64,000 bases of DNA, taken from contig CAWBFQ010000009.1 of the NCBI GenBank assembly GCA_963788145.1, positions 1 through 64,000 on the forward strand, given 5' to 3'. Position 1 is the stretch's first letter. Each line of letters opens with the position of its first letter. Positions 18,977 through 27,639 of this stretch are shown one piece after another. This stretch comes from UTCFX2 sp963788145. GTDB lineage: Bacteria; Chloroflexota; Anaerolineae; Anaerolineales; UBA4823. The notes under the pieces are model-generated. The model searched no databases and was not told the origin of the DNA. It was given only the letters and a program-made list of their open reading frames with translations. The translations under genes were made by a program, and so were the position numbers.

Positions 18977-19792
18977 TTAATTATCTGGGCTGAAACAAGC
19001 TTCAGATTTTATTATCAACCGGGCAGGGTGGGTAACCGGACTGATTTCTTCCTGATAGGGCATAATGCCCAAAATGATGGAGTGGTTCTCCTTCTGCAAT
19101 TTCAAGCGAGCAAAACCCAAATCGGTCTGGTTGGAGAGCGGAACGAATTCCATGATTGACCAGCCAAAATTTGGGGCTTCGCGCAGGTAAAAAGCCTGTA
19201 AAGCAGCGCTGCTTTGCTGACCGTCATACGCGCGCCAGCAGGCCGGATCGGTAATATCCAGCAAGATGTCCTGTGGTGGAATGGACATATAGCCGGGAGG
19301 CAGCGGCAATCCTTCTTCGGAGGTCAACACGCCAGCCACTTCTTGGGGGAAACGAAGGCTGGCAATAATCTGAGTTGCCAGTGGTTGGAATAACGGGTAC
19401 TCTTCTTTCAGATGCAACACCAGGAAGTTCAGCACAGTCAGGTTGCGCTGCAAGATACCGGTCCACAAGCGGCGCTCGTCCTTTTTGGGTAATACGATCT
19501 CAGCTTCGATTCCTGACGCGCCAGCCATCCTCCAGGGCGCCGAGCCAACCTGTTTTGCTCCTAACCAGCTCGCGATCATCGCAACGTGGCGGTTCCAGAT
19601 TGGTTCAATGGATTGTTGGGCGCTGTTGAATTCTGCCCGTAATAAGATTTGACCCGATCGCAGACCTTCGTAGTCTGGTGTGAGCGCCTCCGGGATCATA
19701 GCAAAGGCCTCCACCTCACCCATCGTGCGATGGATCCAATCATCCGGATATGTCAACTCATATCCCCAAAGAACATGTTGAAAAACAGTCAT
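18977..19792 (-). CDS. Conserved hypothetical protein (271 aa)
   Basis: No family recognised. The protein is soluble, without a signal peptide, rich in aromatic and aliphatic strands. The start (VLWGYELTYPDDW) and two repeated units each ending in a lipid- or ligand-like strand pattern resemble proteins that measure solubility-type 'PsbP/DcrB-like' folds, but this is weak. It lies just downstream of the terminator that closes the aldehyde oxidoreductase operon, so it is expressed separately. Confidence 0.6.
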   Translation of the reverse strand: MTVFQHVLWGYELTYPDDWIHRTMGEVEAFAMIPEALTPDYEGLRSGQILLRAEFNSAQQSIEPIWNRHVAMIASWLGAKQVGSAPWRMAGASGIEAEIVLPKKDERRLWTGILQRNLTVLNFLVLHLKEEYPLFQPLATQIIASLRFPQEVAGVLTSEEGLPLPPGYMSIPPQDILLDITDPACWRAYDGQQSSAALQAFYLREAPNFGWSIMEFVPLSNQTDLGFARLKLQKENHSIILGIMPYQEEISPVTHPARLIIKSEACFSPDN

Positions 19793-19833
19793 TCTTGAAT
19801 CTCTTCTCTAAACTGTCTACCTGGCTATATAAG

Positions 19834-19864
19834 ATTGGGGCAGCAGGCTACCTGCTGCCCCAAT
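19834..19864 (-). terminator. Long perfect hairpin after the aldehyde oxidoreductase operon
   Basis: A 14-base-pair perfect stem (19834-19847 with 19851-19864) with a three-base loop, followed on the minus strand by CTTATATAG. The U-run is weak, but the position directly after the operon fits a terminator. Confidence 0.7.
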
Positions 19865-19916
19865 GGTACGAAATGTTCGTTTCGCTTAATCTCTGCTCGG
19901 ATATTATTAATCAGCC

Positions 19917-21677
19917 TCATGCACCCAGGCATAGACCGAGTTCGAGCTGATCATCAGTGATTGTCCAGACTTCATTGTGAGGCGGTAACTGCTCGTATCG
20001 CATGAATTCTGGCGGCCGGTCGTCTGCAGCGCCTAAGCCCGCATGTTCGTTGAACAGACGCTCCACTTTCAGGATTTCTTTACCCATCGGGACCACATCA
20101 GCGCCGGTAACGTCGATACCAACCACACCCGCAACTGTCTCGGCCATTCCCTCCCAACCCTTGGCGATATCCAGGATGGGGAAGGCAATGAACAGACAAT
20201 ATCCTGTGCTGTCGATGAAGGCTGTGGCAGCCTGGAATGTCAATGAAAGCTCTGCTTTACCTTCATTGGAGAGCGGGTCAAGCTTGCCGCTGACGCCAGC
20301 GATTTCGGGGGCAATTGTGTAACCAGCAGTATGGTCTGCGCCCATTGTCGATGTTGCATAGGTCACGCCGATGCCCTTGACGGCGCGCGGCTCGTAAGCC
20401 GGCATCGATTGACCTTTGACTACCGGAACACGATGGACGCCAAATGCCTTGGCGGTTGCCACCACACCCTGTCCGATGATGCGACCCATCGGAGTACCCT
20501 TAGCAACCTCAGAAAGCAGATCCATTGCAGCCGGACCATCACCCCACTGGATCACGCCAGCTTCCATTGCAATTGCCAGGGTGTTGCCTGCTTCAATGGT
20601 ATCCAGGCCGGCATCGTTGCATTCGCGGGTCATTGTAGCGATCCAATCTAGGCTATCGATCCCGCAGTTTGCGCCTAAGGCCCAGGCTGTTTCGTACTCG
20701 AGGCACGAGACCAAGTGCTCGCCGGATTCGTCCGGGTATATGCTCGAACATTTGATGATGCAGCCCGGATGGCAGCCATGGTCTGTGGTGCCTTCACCGC
20801 CATCTTTGCAGCGCTCTTCGATCACCTCAGCGATCCGTTCGCCGGAGATCATGGGGGCGCCTTCGAATTGCCCGGCGCTGAAATTACGGGTGGGCAGACC
20901 GCCAGCTTCATTCAGGATGTTGATAAGAACGGCTGTGCCATAGGAGTGCAATCCGCCGCCGTGCTTGGTCAGAGCATGTTCCTGAATGGCTTCGGTCAGT
21001 TTTCTTCGCCCTACTTTGAAGAGTTCCGGGTTGGCAATCTCAACGCCTGGAGCGCCGGCGTCATCAATGACCATCACTTTGATCCCTAATGCGCCCATTA
21101 CTGCGCCTAAACCACCCCGACCGGCATAACGTCCAGGGCGGTTTTCCATATCATTGATCGATATACCAGCATTGGAGAGTTTCATTTCGCCAGCCGGCCC
21201 AATCCCGATCACCGCGGTTTTGGGATATTTCTCCCACATCAACTCGTCTATTTTGTACATGCCAAGGCCAAGTAGATCAGAGGCGTCCTCAAATTTCACG
21301 CCATCCTTATTGATCAAAAGGGAGTACCAATGGCCTTTGGCAGGCTGCCCTTCAATAATGATCGTGTGCAGGCGAAGATGGGCAATCTTCTGGCCGGATA
21401 GACCGCCTGCATTTGATTCCTTGATCCCACCGGTGAGAGGGCTTTTTGCCCCAAACGAGGTCCGGCCGCTGCTAGGAGCAGCTGGCGATCCGGTCACCCA
21501 TCCGGGAGCGATAACCAGTTTGTTATGCGGTCCGAGAGGGTGGACGGTCGGATCAACCTCAGCAGAGACAATCATTGAAGTCAGTCCCCGCCCTCCCCAG
21601 CGAGCCCATTTTTCAGGTACATCCTCGTAGGTGGCTTTTAAGTCATGCATATTGATTCGTAAGATTTTCTTTGCCAT
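19917..21677 (-). CDS. aor: Aldehyde:ferredoxin oxidoreductase family protein (tungsten/molybdenum bis-pterin)
   Basis: A 586-residue enzyme of the AOR family, which oxidises aldehydes to acids with ferredoxin. N-terminal pterin-binding domain carries WGGRGL, GRTSFGAKSPLTGG and AGRGGLGAVMG. The 4Fe-4S ligands appear as GCHPGCIIKC (Cys 302, 306, 310) and TGYC (Cys 494); the first spacing is CX3CX3C instead of the CX2CX3C of the archaeal reference enzymes. Substrate cannot be told from sequence. Its start codon overlaps the stop of the MoaD-like gene (TAATG), so both are one operon. Anaerobic enzyme, cytoplasmic. Confidence 0.93.
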   Translation of the reverse strand: MAKKILRINMHDLKATYEDVPEKWARWGGRGLTSMIVSAEVDPTVHPLGPHNKLVIAPGWVTGSPAAPSSGRTSFGAKSPLTGGIKESNAGGLSGQKIAHLRLHTIIIEGQPAKGHWYSLLINKDGVKFEDASDLLGLGMYKIDELMWEKYPKTAVIGIGPAGEMKLSNAGISINDMENRPGRYAGRGGLGAVMGALGIKVMVIDDAGAPGVEIANPELFKVGRRKLTEAIQEHALTKHGGGLHSYGTAVLINILNEAGGLPTRNFSAGQFEGAPMISGERIAEVIEERCKDGGEGTTDHGCHPGCIIKCSSIYPDESGEHLVSCLEYETAWALGANCGIDSLDWIATMTRECNDAGLDTIEAGNTLAIAMEAGVIQWGDGPAAMDLLSEVAKGTPMGRIIGQGVVATAKAFGVHRVPVVKGQSMPAYEPRAVKGIGVTYATSTMGADHTAGYTIAPEIAGVSGKLDPLSNEGKAELSLTFQAATAFIDSTGYCLFIAFPILDIAKGWEGMAETVAGVVGIDVTGADVVPMGKEILKVERLFNEHAGLGAADDRPPEFMRYEQLPPHNEVWTITDDQLELGLCLGA

Positions 21678-22138
21678 TATTGATCTCCTTCTATCGATTC
21701 TTTTGTAGATGAATTTGATCCAGCGTCTTTCAAATGACTGTAAGAATGGTGCATTGCGCCGTGTTTCTTCAGGGCTGCGATCAACTCAGGTGACATATTG
21801 ACTCCATCACGATATTGATATGGCCAGATGCGATCAATCGAAAAAATACCTAGGTGATCACCATCTTTTAGCAACTGCCCATTACCTGTATTCAGTCCTG
21901 GAACATCACACAGGACTGCATTAATAAACAGGTAGCCTCGCTCACCCTCCGGAATCCCGATCTCATGCAAGAGGTCGGCTTTGCAAGTGCCTTCAGGAAC
22001 ATCCATAACCTTCATGGCTACGTGAGTTCCGCCAAGATATTTTGATATCGAACCATATAATGAGACATTAATATGAATGGTATCCAGGGGTGGTATGCCT
22101 TTCTTATCAACAGCGGCTATGTGTGGTGAGATGACCAT
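21677..22138 (-). CDS. MoaD/ThiS-like ubiquitin-fold protein with C-terminal extension, AOR partner
   Basis: About 153 residues. The central part (INVSLYGSISKYLGG, EGERGYLFINAVLCDVPG, LKDGDHLGIFS) follows the MoaD/ThiS beta-grasp pattern, but there is no terminal double glycine. Instead ~45 extra residues end in a polar tail. It is translationally coupled to the AOR gene. MoaD-like genes next to AOR genes are common and probably help cofactor assembly or act as a structural partner. Start chosen at 22138 (MVISPHIAAV); the frame is open to 22189. Confidence 0.7.
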   Translation of the reverse strand: MVISPHIAAVDKKGIPPLDTIHINVSLYGSISKYLGGTHVAMKVMDVPEGTCKADLLHEIGIPEGERGYLFINAVLCDVPGLNTGNGQLLKDGDHLGIFSIDRIWPYQYRDGVNMSPELIAALKKHGAMHHSYSHLKDAGSNSSTKESIEGDQ

Positions 22139-22238
22139 CCTTATTGAGAATAACAACTTGCTCCCAAGCAGAAGCCGCCTGGAGGTCAATTCTTAAGACA
22201 TCTCCCCATAATAGTAGCATTTTCTCAACCCCATTGCA

Positions 22239-22260
22239 ATTCTAAAAAAAAATTTAGAAT
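22239..22260. promoter_or_regulatory. Inverted repeat in the AOR-moaA divergent promoter region
   Basis: ATTCTAAA (22239-22246) and TTTAGAAT (22253-22260) are perfect inverted repeats around six A. It lies between the divergent MoaD-like/AOR operon and moaA, about 20 bases before a TATAAT box (22283-22288) facing moaA, so it could be an operator serving both. Confidence 0.4.
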
Positions 22261-22363
22261 AGGCTAAAGCTGGTTTTCTGTATATAATCCATTTATGTTC
22301 TCACAAATACACGCTCATTATCATTGTGGAACAATACTTTATTGCTGCGATGGTTGAAAATTT

Positions 22364-23572
22364 ATGGCGATAGATCGATACGGACGACGCATACATTACC
22401 TACGGATCAGCCTGACAGATCACTGCAATTTACGCTGTTTATACTGCATGCCGGACGATATCACTTTCCGGCCTACTGCAGAAATGATGCAGGATGATGA
22501 AATCCTGCGTCTGGTGCAGATTTTTGCGGGTTTGGGTTTTGATAAATTCCGGTTGACCGGTGGTGAACCTACTGTTCGGGCTGGAATTGTCAATCTGGTG
22601 CGAGCTATTGCGCATACCTCAGGTGTGCGCTCACTTTCAATGACTAGCAATGGGATCCTGTTTGCAAGCCTCGCCCGATCGCTGGCAGAAGCGGGCTTAC
22701 AACGTGTCAATTTCAGCCTGGATACCCTCGACCCACAGAAATTCAAGCGATTAACCCGCCGCGGCGACCTGGATGAAGTTTGGGCTGGAATACAGGCAGC
22801 AGAAGAAGTTGGTCTTTTGCCTATCAAGATTAATACAGTAGTGATGCGCGGCCATAATGAGTATGATGTTGTTGATCTGGCACGCCTGACGCTGGAAAGA
22901 CCCTGGCAGATCCGCTTTATTGAAATGATGCCATTTGCTGGCGCGACAGATTTCCAACTTGAGCAGGAAGTCAAAGCAGATGAAATCAAACAAAGGATTG
23001 AGAGCGCGTTTGGTCCTTTAGAGATTTGCAATAATGGCGACCTGGATGGCGAAGCTCGCCTGTACCGACTGCCTGGTGGGCGTGGTACGGTAGGTTTCAT
23101 TGCCACTGTATCTAAGCCATTCTGTGCCAGTTGCACTCGCGCCCGATTGACTGCAGATGGAAGACTGCGTTTGTGTCTTTTGAATGAGAAGGAAATTGAT
23201 CTGCTCGTACCTATGCGGTCTGGCGCAAGCGACGCAGAATTACGCCAGCTTATCCTGGAAGGAATTTGGATAAAGCCTTGGGGACATAACCTGGCTGATG
23301 GAGTGATACCCCTCAATCGGTTGATGAGCGAGATTGGCGGTTCAGCGCGCCAGCCGCTCCAATTTCATGCTGATTTCCCTCCATTGAATCTTCGAAACGC
23401 CCAGTTTTTGGCGAATCTTATTCCGGTCCGATTCTATTCGCCAATCGTTCAATGCGCAGGTCCAACGACACATATCGAAAGAGAGGTGCTTTTCCAGACC
23501 TGCCTCTTTACTCAGATCCTCCAACAGATATTCCAACCTGCGGGGCGACCATGGAAACAGGCGATCTTTTAG
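22364..23572 (+). CDS. moaA: GTP 3',8-cyclase, molybdenum cofactor biosynthesis, with run-on C-terminus
   Basis: Radical-SAM enzyme for the first step of pterin cofactor synthesis. CNLRCLYC (Cys 21, 25, 28) binds the SAM cluster, TGGEPTVR and SLDTLDPQKF follow, and FCASCTRARLTADGRLRLC holds the second cluster. The normal protein end MSEIGG, whose double Gly is needed in the family, falls at residues 325-326 (23341), but no stop follows. The frame reads on 76 residues through DNA antisense to the neighbouring recombinase-like gene. The native end is probably 23341 plus a lost or misread stop. Divergent from the AOR operon; promoter -10 at 22283. Confidence 0.92.
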   Translation: MAIDRYGRRIHYLRISLTDHCNLRCLYCMPDDITFRPTAEMMQDDEILRLVQIFAGLGFDKFRLTGGEPTVRAGIVNLVRAIAHTSGVRSLSMTSNGILFASLARSLAEAGLQRVNFSLDTLDPQKFKRLTRRGDLDEVWAGIQAAEEVGLLPIKINTVVMRGHNEYDVVDLARLTLERPWQIRFIEMMPFAGATDFQLEQEVKADEIKQRIESAFGPLEICNNGDLDGEARLYRLPGGRGTVGFIATVSKPFCASCTRARLTADGRLRLCLLNEKEIDLLVPMRSGASDAELRQLILEGIWIKPWGHNLADGVIPLNRLMSEIGGSARQPLQFHADFPPLNLRNAQFLANLIPVRFYSPIVQCAGPTTHIEREVLFQTCLFTQILQQIFQPAGRPWKQAIF

Positions 23573-24257
23573 CTCATATTGGGTAAGATATTCCTGATAG
23601 GCTTCCACCCAACTTTCTGGCAGGTGTATTTTTCTCTCTTTGTAGCGGTTTTGCGGATTGGGATAGCGAACAAACAAGAATGGTTCGCCTGAGCCTTCAA
23701 GCTCAAGATGATTGAGGTGCAAGCCTAGACACTCCCCCTTCTTAATTCCGGTGCTTAGCAGCAGTGCGACCAGGGAATATGGACGGGCATCTGGCTTGTT
23801 TTCTGTGCGATGTTTTTTTGCAACTTCCAACACGAGCTGTGTTTCGGCTTCCGTCAGCACGACAGGTATCGGACTGATAACGGTTTTTTGCGGGACCTTC
23901 TCGGCTGGGTCAATCATCAATGCGCCATATTGGCCAAGCCAGCGGAAGAACGCCTTTAGCGAAGTGATTCGGCGGGCAAGTGATTTTGGACTGCATGGGA
24001 CGCCGCGCCCCTTCTGCAGCCAGTCTAAGAAGAGGTTAATATCGCTGGTAGAAATCTGACCGATGACGCGAATCTGGAGGCATATAAGCAGCAAACAGGT
24101 TCAGGTCAGATATAAAGGCTTTCACTGTGTGGATGGAAACACCCTGATCTTCCAAGTAAAGCCGCCAGACTTTGATGGTAGGTCCGAGCAAACTGGTTGA
24201 GGAAATGTGAGCACTGGCGGTAATATCGGTAGCAGAGGCTTGGTTATCTGGGGACAT
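23342..24257 (-). CDS. Tyrosine-recombinase-like protein with substituted catalytic residues, one frame break
   Basis: About 305 residues after joining a frame change near 24070. The N-terminal SAM-like domain (LYLEDQGVSIHTVKAFISDL, LARRITSLKAFFRWL) and the catalytic-fold domain (SLVALLLSTGIKKGECLGL, ERKIHLPESW) are clear. The active-site positions are altered: the first Arg is Lys in TGIKKGE, HxLRH reads DMCRW, LGH reads LGVS, and no Tyr nucleophile is found in the last helix. It therefore probably binds DNA without cutting, or is decaying. Start at 24257 has a GGGAG ribosome site. Its stop abuts the end of moaA. Confidence 0.7.
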
Positions 24258-24335
24258 GATCAACTCCCGGGGATGGTCTTTTCGTATAGTCGATTAATAT
24301 CAGTTTAGCCGAAAATCACGCGAATGTCAACAGGA

Positions 24336-24351
24336 CAATCGTATACGATTG
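24336..24351. promoter_or_regulatory. Perfect 16-base palindrome, candidate operator
   Basis: CAATCGTATACGATTG equals its own reverse complement. It lies just upstream of a TATAAT box (24368-24373) that faces the lipoprotein gene and also upstream of the recombinase-like gene on the other strand. Size and position suit a dimeric repressor. Confidence 0.5.
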
Positions 24352-24404
24352 ATCCAAAAGGATCGGGTATAATAGGCGCGATTAAATGACATTTTGGAGG
24401 CAAA

Positions 24405-24860
24405 ATGAAAAAATTTCAACTGATTTCATTCGTCTTGATTCTCTCTCTAGCCTTATTTGCCTGTGCTGTTTTGTCGCCTGGCGCTAAAGAGACTGTCGCG
24501 CCAGTAATAGAGACGAAAATTATGCCCGCAGAGGTGGAAGCCTATCCATACCCATACCCTTCTCTCGCTCCAACCCTGCAAGTTCTTGAAGGGGGATATC
24601 CTGACCCGATGGCTCAATACTCACTGCTGATACTTTATCCAGATCTTAAGGATGGTGATAGCCTGGAATGGGAGCAGGCGATGGGCGCAGTGTACTCGTC
24701 ACAGGTGACCAAAGTGATGCAAACCCATGATTTAAAGGTCTACCTCACTTTTAAAGATGGACGGACCTTAGTTACAGTTGAACCTGCAATCGATGATATC
24801 CTAAAGTTGATTGACTCTTGCGGAGATCTGTGTAAAGACATCAAGGTTGCAACGGAATAA
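24405..24860 (+). CDS. Small lipoprotein of unknown function
   Basis: A 151-residue secreted protein with a lipoprotein signal (LILSLALFAC lipobox) and a Pro/Tyr-rich stretch (AYPYPYPS) after the anchor. The following ~90 residues form a compact domain including YSLLILYPDL and LTFKDGRTLVTVEP, with a Cys pair (SCGDLC) near the end that could form a disulfide. Unknown function. Preceded by a GGAGG ribosome site and the 24336 palindrome. Confidence 0.75.
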   Translation: MKKFQLISFVLILSLALFACAVLSPGAKETVAPVIETKIMPAEVEAYPYPYPSLAPTLQVLEGGYPDPMAQYSLLILYPDLKDGDSLEWEQAMGAVYSSQVTKVMQTHDLKVYLTFKDGRTLVTVEPAIDDILKLIDSCGDLCKDIKVATE

Positions 24861-24862
24861 TC

Positions 24863-25444
24863 TCACAAATTGTCGACCGGAGTTGGGTTCCCCACCAGAC
24901 CCAGTTCTGGGGCGATCCGCCGCATAGCCAGGATCACATTATCGACATGTTCCCAAAGAGGTATTCCAAAATCTGCCACGCAGGTTTCGATCTCAGCCCG
25001 GTTTGCCCCTGCAGCAAAAGCCCGGTCTTTCCATTTCTTCTTCACAGAGGCCGAGGTCAGATCCAGCAGTGAACGCGATGGGCGGACCAGCGCCACTGCG
25101 GTGACCAGTCCGGTAAGCTCGTCGCAAGCCGCCAGTGCTTTTTCCATCTGAGTGAGGCGTGCGATCCCGGTGTGATCGGCATGGCTGAGGACTGCTCGGA
25201 TGATTTCTTCAGAAAAACCTCGTTCCCTCAAAATGGGAGCGCCTTCCTGTGGGTGTTGGTCCAGTGTTGGGTGAATTTCCCAATCAAAATCATGAATCAA
25301 TCCGGTAATCCCCCAGGTTTCCGTATCTTCACCCAGTTTCTCGGCGTAAAAACGCATGGCTGCCTCAACCGCAAGCATGTGGCGGATTAGATTTTCGTTC
25401 TGGATGTATTCCTGTACGATAGTGAGCGCTTCAGTTCGGTTCAT
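24863..25444 (-). CDS. HD-domain hydrolase
   Basis: A 193-residue metal-dependent phosphohydrolase of the HDIG type. Metal ligands are visible in order: His in LIRHMLAVEAAM, His-Asp in GLIHDFDWE, His in DQHPQEGAPIL, His in VLSHADH and Asp in ACDELTGL. Small single-domain HD proteins of this type act on nucleotides or dinucleotides; the substrate is unknown. The start overlaps the previous stop (ATGA), so it is co-translated with the YdcF/SanA-like gene. Confidence 0.88.
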   Translation of the reverse strand: MNRTEALTIVQEYIQNENLIRHMLAVEAAMRFYAEKLGEDTETWGITGLIHDFDWEIHPTLDQHPQEGAPILRERGFSEEIIRAVLSHADHTGIARLTQMEKALAACDELTGLVTAVALVRPSRSLLDLTSASVKKKWKDRAFAAGANRAEIETCVADFGIPLWEHVDNVILAMRRIAPELGLVGNPTPVDNL

Positions 25445-26112
25445 TCAGCCTCCAGCGGAAAAATCGGTTCTTTTTCACCCAGGATTGGTTTTGGGCGGGT
25501 GACGTGAACTTCCCATAATGCAACCAGAGTGGCAGGCGTCTCGCGCAAATTCCACCAGACCAACGAACGGCGGTTGTAAAGACGCTGATCGGCGGGCACT
25601 CCAACGCTGTCGATCCCGAGCATATTACACACGTATAATGCGCGCGGAAGATGAAAGCTCTGCGTCACCAGAATCGCCTTGCGAATTCCAAAGATCTCCT
25701 TAGCCCGATAGCAGGTGTCATAGGTGCGCCGGCCAGCATAATCCAGGACGATGGCATCATCCGGCACACCCAGAGCCAGCGCATACTCACGCATGGCGCC
25801 CGGTTCGTTGTAAGTCTCATAACTGTTGTCGCCGCTCATTAGCAGCTTTTCCACCTTGCCCCCGAAATAGAGCTCGGCTGCTGTTCCTACCCGGTCGCGT
25901 AGAACCGGGGTCGGGCTGCCATCTCTCCATAAACCAGCTCCAAACACAATGGCGACCCGCTGAATTGGCGCCTGGTCTATAGTATAAGTGCGCGAATAGC
26001 TATAGAGTGCAGTAATGATCCTGGGCAAAACCAGGAAAACGAATGCGATGAAGATCACTGTAAGGACGGTCCAATAAATCATCCGAAAGATTTTCCTTAA
26101 CATGACCAGCAT
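25441..26112 (-). CDS. YdcF/SanA-like membrane-anchored protein (DUF218)
   Basis: About 223 residues: one N-terminal membrane helix (IYWTVLTVIFIAFVFLVL), then a DUF218 domain with VAIVFGAGLWRDGSPTPVLRDR, LLMSGDNS, VLDYAGRRTYDTCYRAKEIFG and LVTQSFHLPRALYVC. The family includes SanA, tied to envelope barrier function and vancomycin resistance in enterobacteria. Most of the protein should face outside. Start 26112 or 26103 are both possible. First gene of a two-gene operon with the HD protein. Confidence 0.85.
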   Translation of the reverse strand: MLVMLRKIFRMIYWTVLTVIFIAFVFLVLPRIITALYSYSRTYTIDQAPIQRVAIVFGAGLWRDGSPTPVLRDRVGTAAELYFGGKVEKLLMSGDNSYETYNEPGAMREYALALGVPDDAIVLDYAGRRTYDTCYRAKEIFGIRKAILVTQSFHLPRALYVCNMLGIDSVGVPADQRLYNRRSLVWWNLRETPATLVALWEVHVTRPKPILGEKEPIFPLEAE

Positions 26113-26187
26113 TTTACCATCCAATCGGCGATACTTGTTTTATCCCTCTTGTCTGGAATGCAAGCAGCGAGTAAAATCGCTAGACTT

Positions 26188-27589
26188 ATGGACCTTGAAC
26201 TTCAATACCAGCAAACATTAGAATATTTATACACATTCGTCGATTACAGCCTGACGCGTGGTTTGCGGAATATGCCCGAGAAATTTGACCTGGACAGGAT
26301 GCGGGTATTCATGCAGCAGCTGGGGAACCCTGAGAAGGCGTATCCGATCATCCATGTAGCCGGAACAAAGGGAAAAGGCTCGGTAAGCGCGCTGTGCGCC
26401 AGCGCGTTACAGGCAGCCGGTTATAGAGTGGGGCTCTATACCTCCCCGCACCTGCAAGATTACGCCGAGCGAATCCAGGTTGATGGTCAACCCATCCCTC
26501 ATCAGGCTTTGATCAACCTGGTGGAACAGATCCGCCCATTCCTGGATCAGGGCACTCAATTAACCACGTTCGAAATCACCACTGCTCTGGCGTTTTGGTA
26601 TTTTGCTCAGCAGCAGGTCGATGCTGTGGTCGCAGAAGTTGGCCTGGGTGGGCGATTGGATGCGACCAATATTGTAACGCCGATAGTATCTGTGGTCACC
26701 TCAATTTCGCTGGATCATATGCAGGTTTTGGGAAACAGTCTGGCAGAGATTGCGGTAGAGAAAGGCGGCATCATCAAACCGGGTGTACCGGTTGTGATAT
26801 CACCGCAAACAGAAGCAGCCCGTCAGGTATTTGAGACGCTAACGCAGGAACGCGGCTCGTTATTAATCCAGGTAGGACAGGATGTTCGCTATAAAGTGCT
26901 CGAGAACACCTTGAAAGGCCAGACTTTGCAGGTGTGGCAAGAACAAGGGACCGAAAGCTGCCTTGGCCTGCAGAAGAATGCGATAGAATTACATATCCCC
27001 CTGTTGGGCGCTCACCAAGTGGAAAATGCAGCGACAGCCCTGGCTGCTTTGCAGGTGGCTTGTCAATCCGGTTTGGCGCTGGGTAGCGCTCAAATCCAGC
27101 AAGGCTTCGCTAACGTGCAGTGGCTTGCGCGCTTCGAAGTGTTGCGTTCTAATCCACCACTTGTGATTGACGCAGCTCATAATCGCGACTCCGCTCGCCG
27201 TTTGCGACAGGCGATCGATGAATATTTCCCTGGTTCAAAGATCATCTTGGTATTTGGAGCCTCAGAGGATAAAGATATTGAAGGGATGTTGGCGGAATTG
27301 ATAGAAATACCAACTAGCGATAACTGCACTGCAAATCAGAGCAATAAAGCCGGCTCCGTTGAAACGGTGATCTTTACCCGTTCTTATCACCCGCGCGATA
27401 AACCCAGATGAACTGACCGAGAAACTACTTTCTCTTATGATAAAGCGTTCTAAAATTATTGTTATACCAGAGGTGGAGGATGCGCTGGAGGAAGCTCTGC
27501 GTTTAGCCGGGGATGATCGGCTGGTGCTGGTAACCGGGAGTATCTTTATCGCAGCAGGAGCTCGCCATTCCTGGTACAATCGTGCATGA
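26188..27589 (+). CDS. folC: Folylpolyglutamate/dihydrofolate synthase, frame break near the C-terminus
   Basis: Mur-ligase-like enzyme that adds glutamate to folate. HVAGTKGKGSVSALC is the P-loop, YTSPHLQDYAERI the folate-binding signature, GLGGRLDATN and DHMQVLGNSLAEIAVEKGGI the metal and catalytic region, and VIDAAHNRDSARRL the C-terminal domain. As read the frame ends at 27411; a one-base change near 27395 continues naturally as INPDELTEKLLSLM and VLVTGSIFIAAGARHSW to 27589, the normal ending. Start chosen at 26188 (MDLELQYQQT). Upstream of lon. Confidence 0.92.
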
Positions 27590-27639
27590 CACTGCCCAAA
27601 CGAATTTTTGCAAGAGATAGAGGGTATTTGGATAACTAG

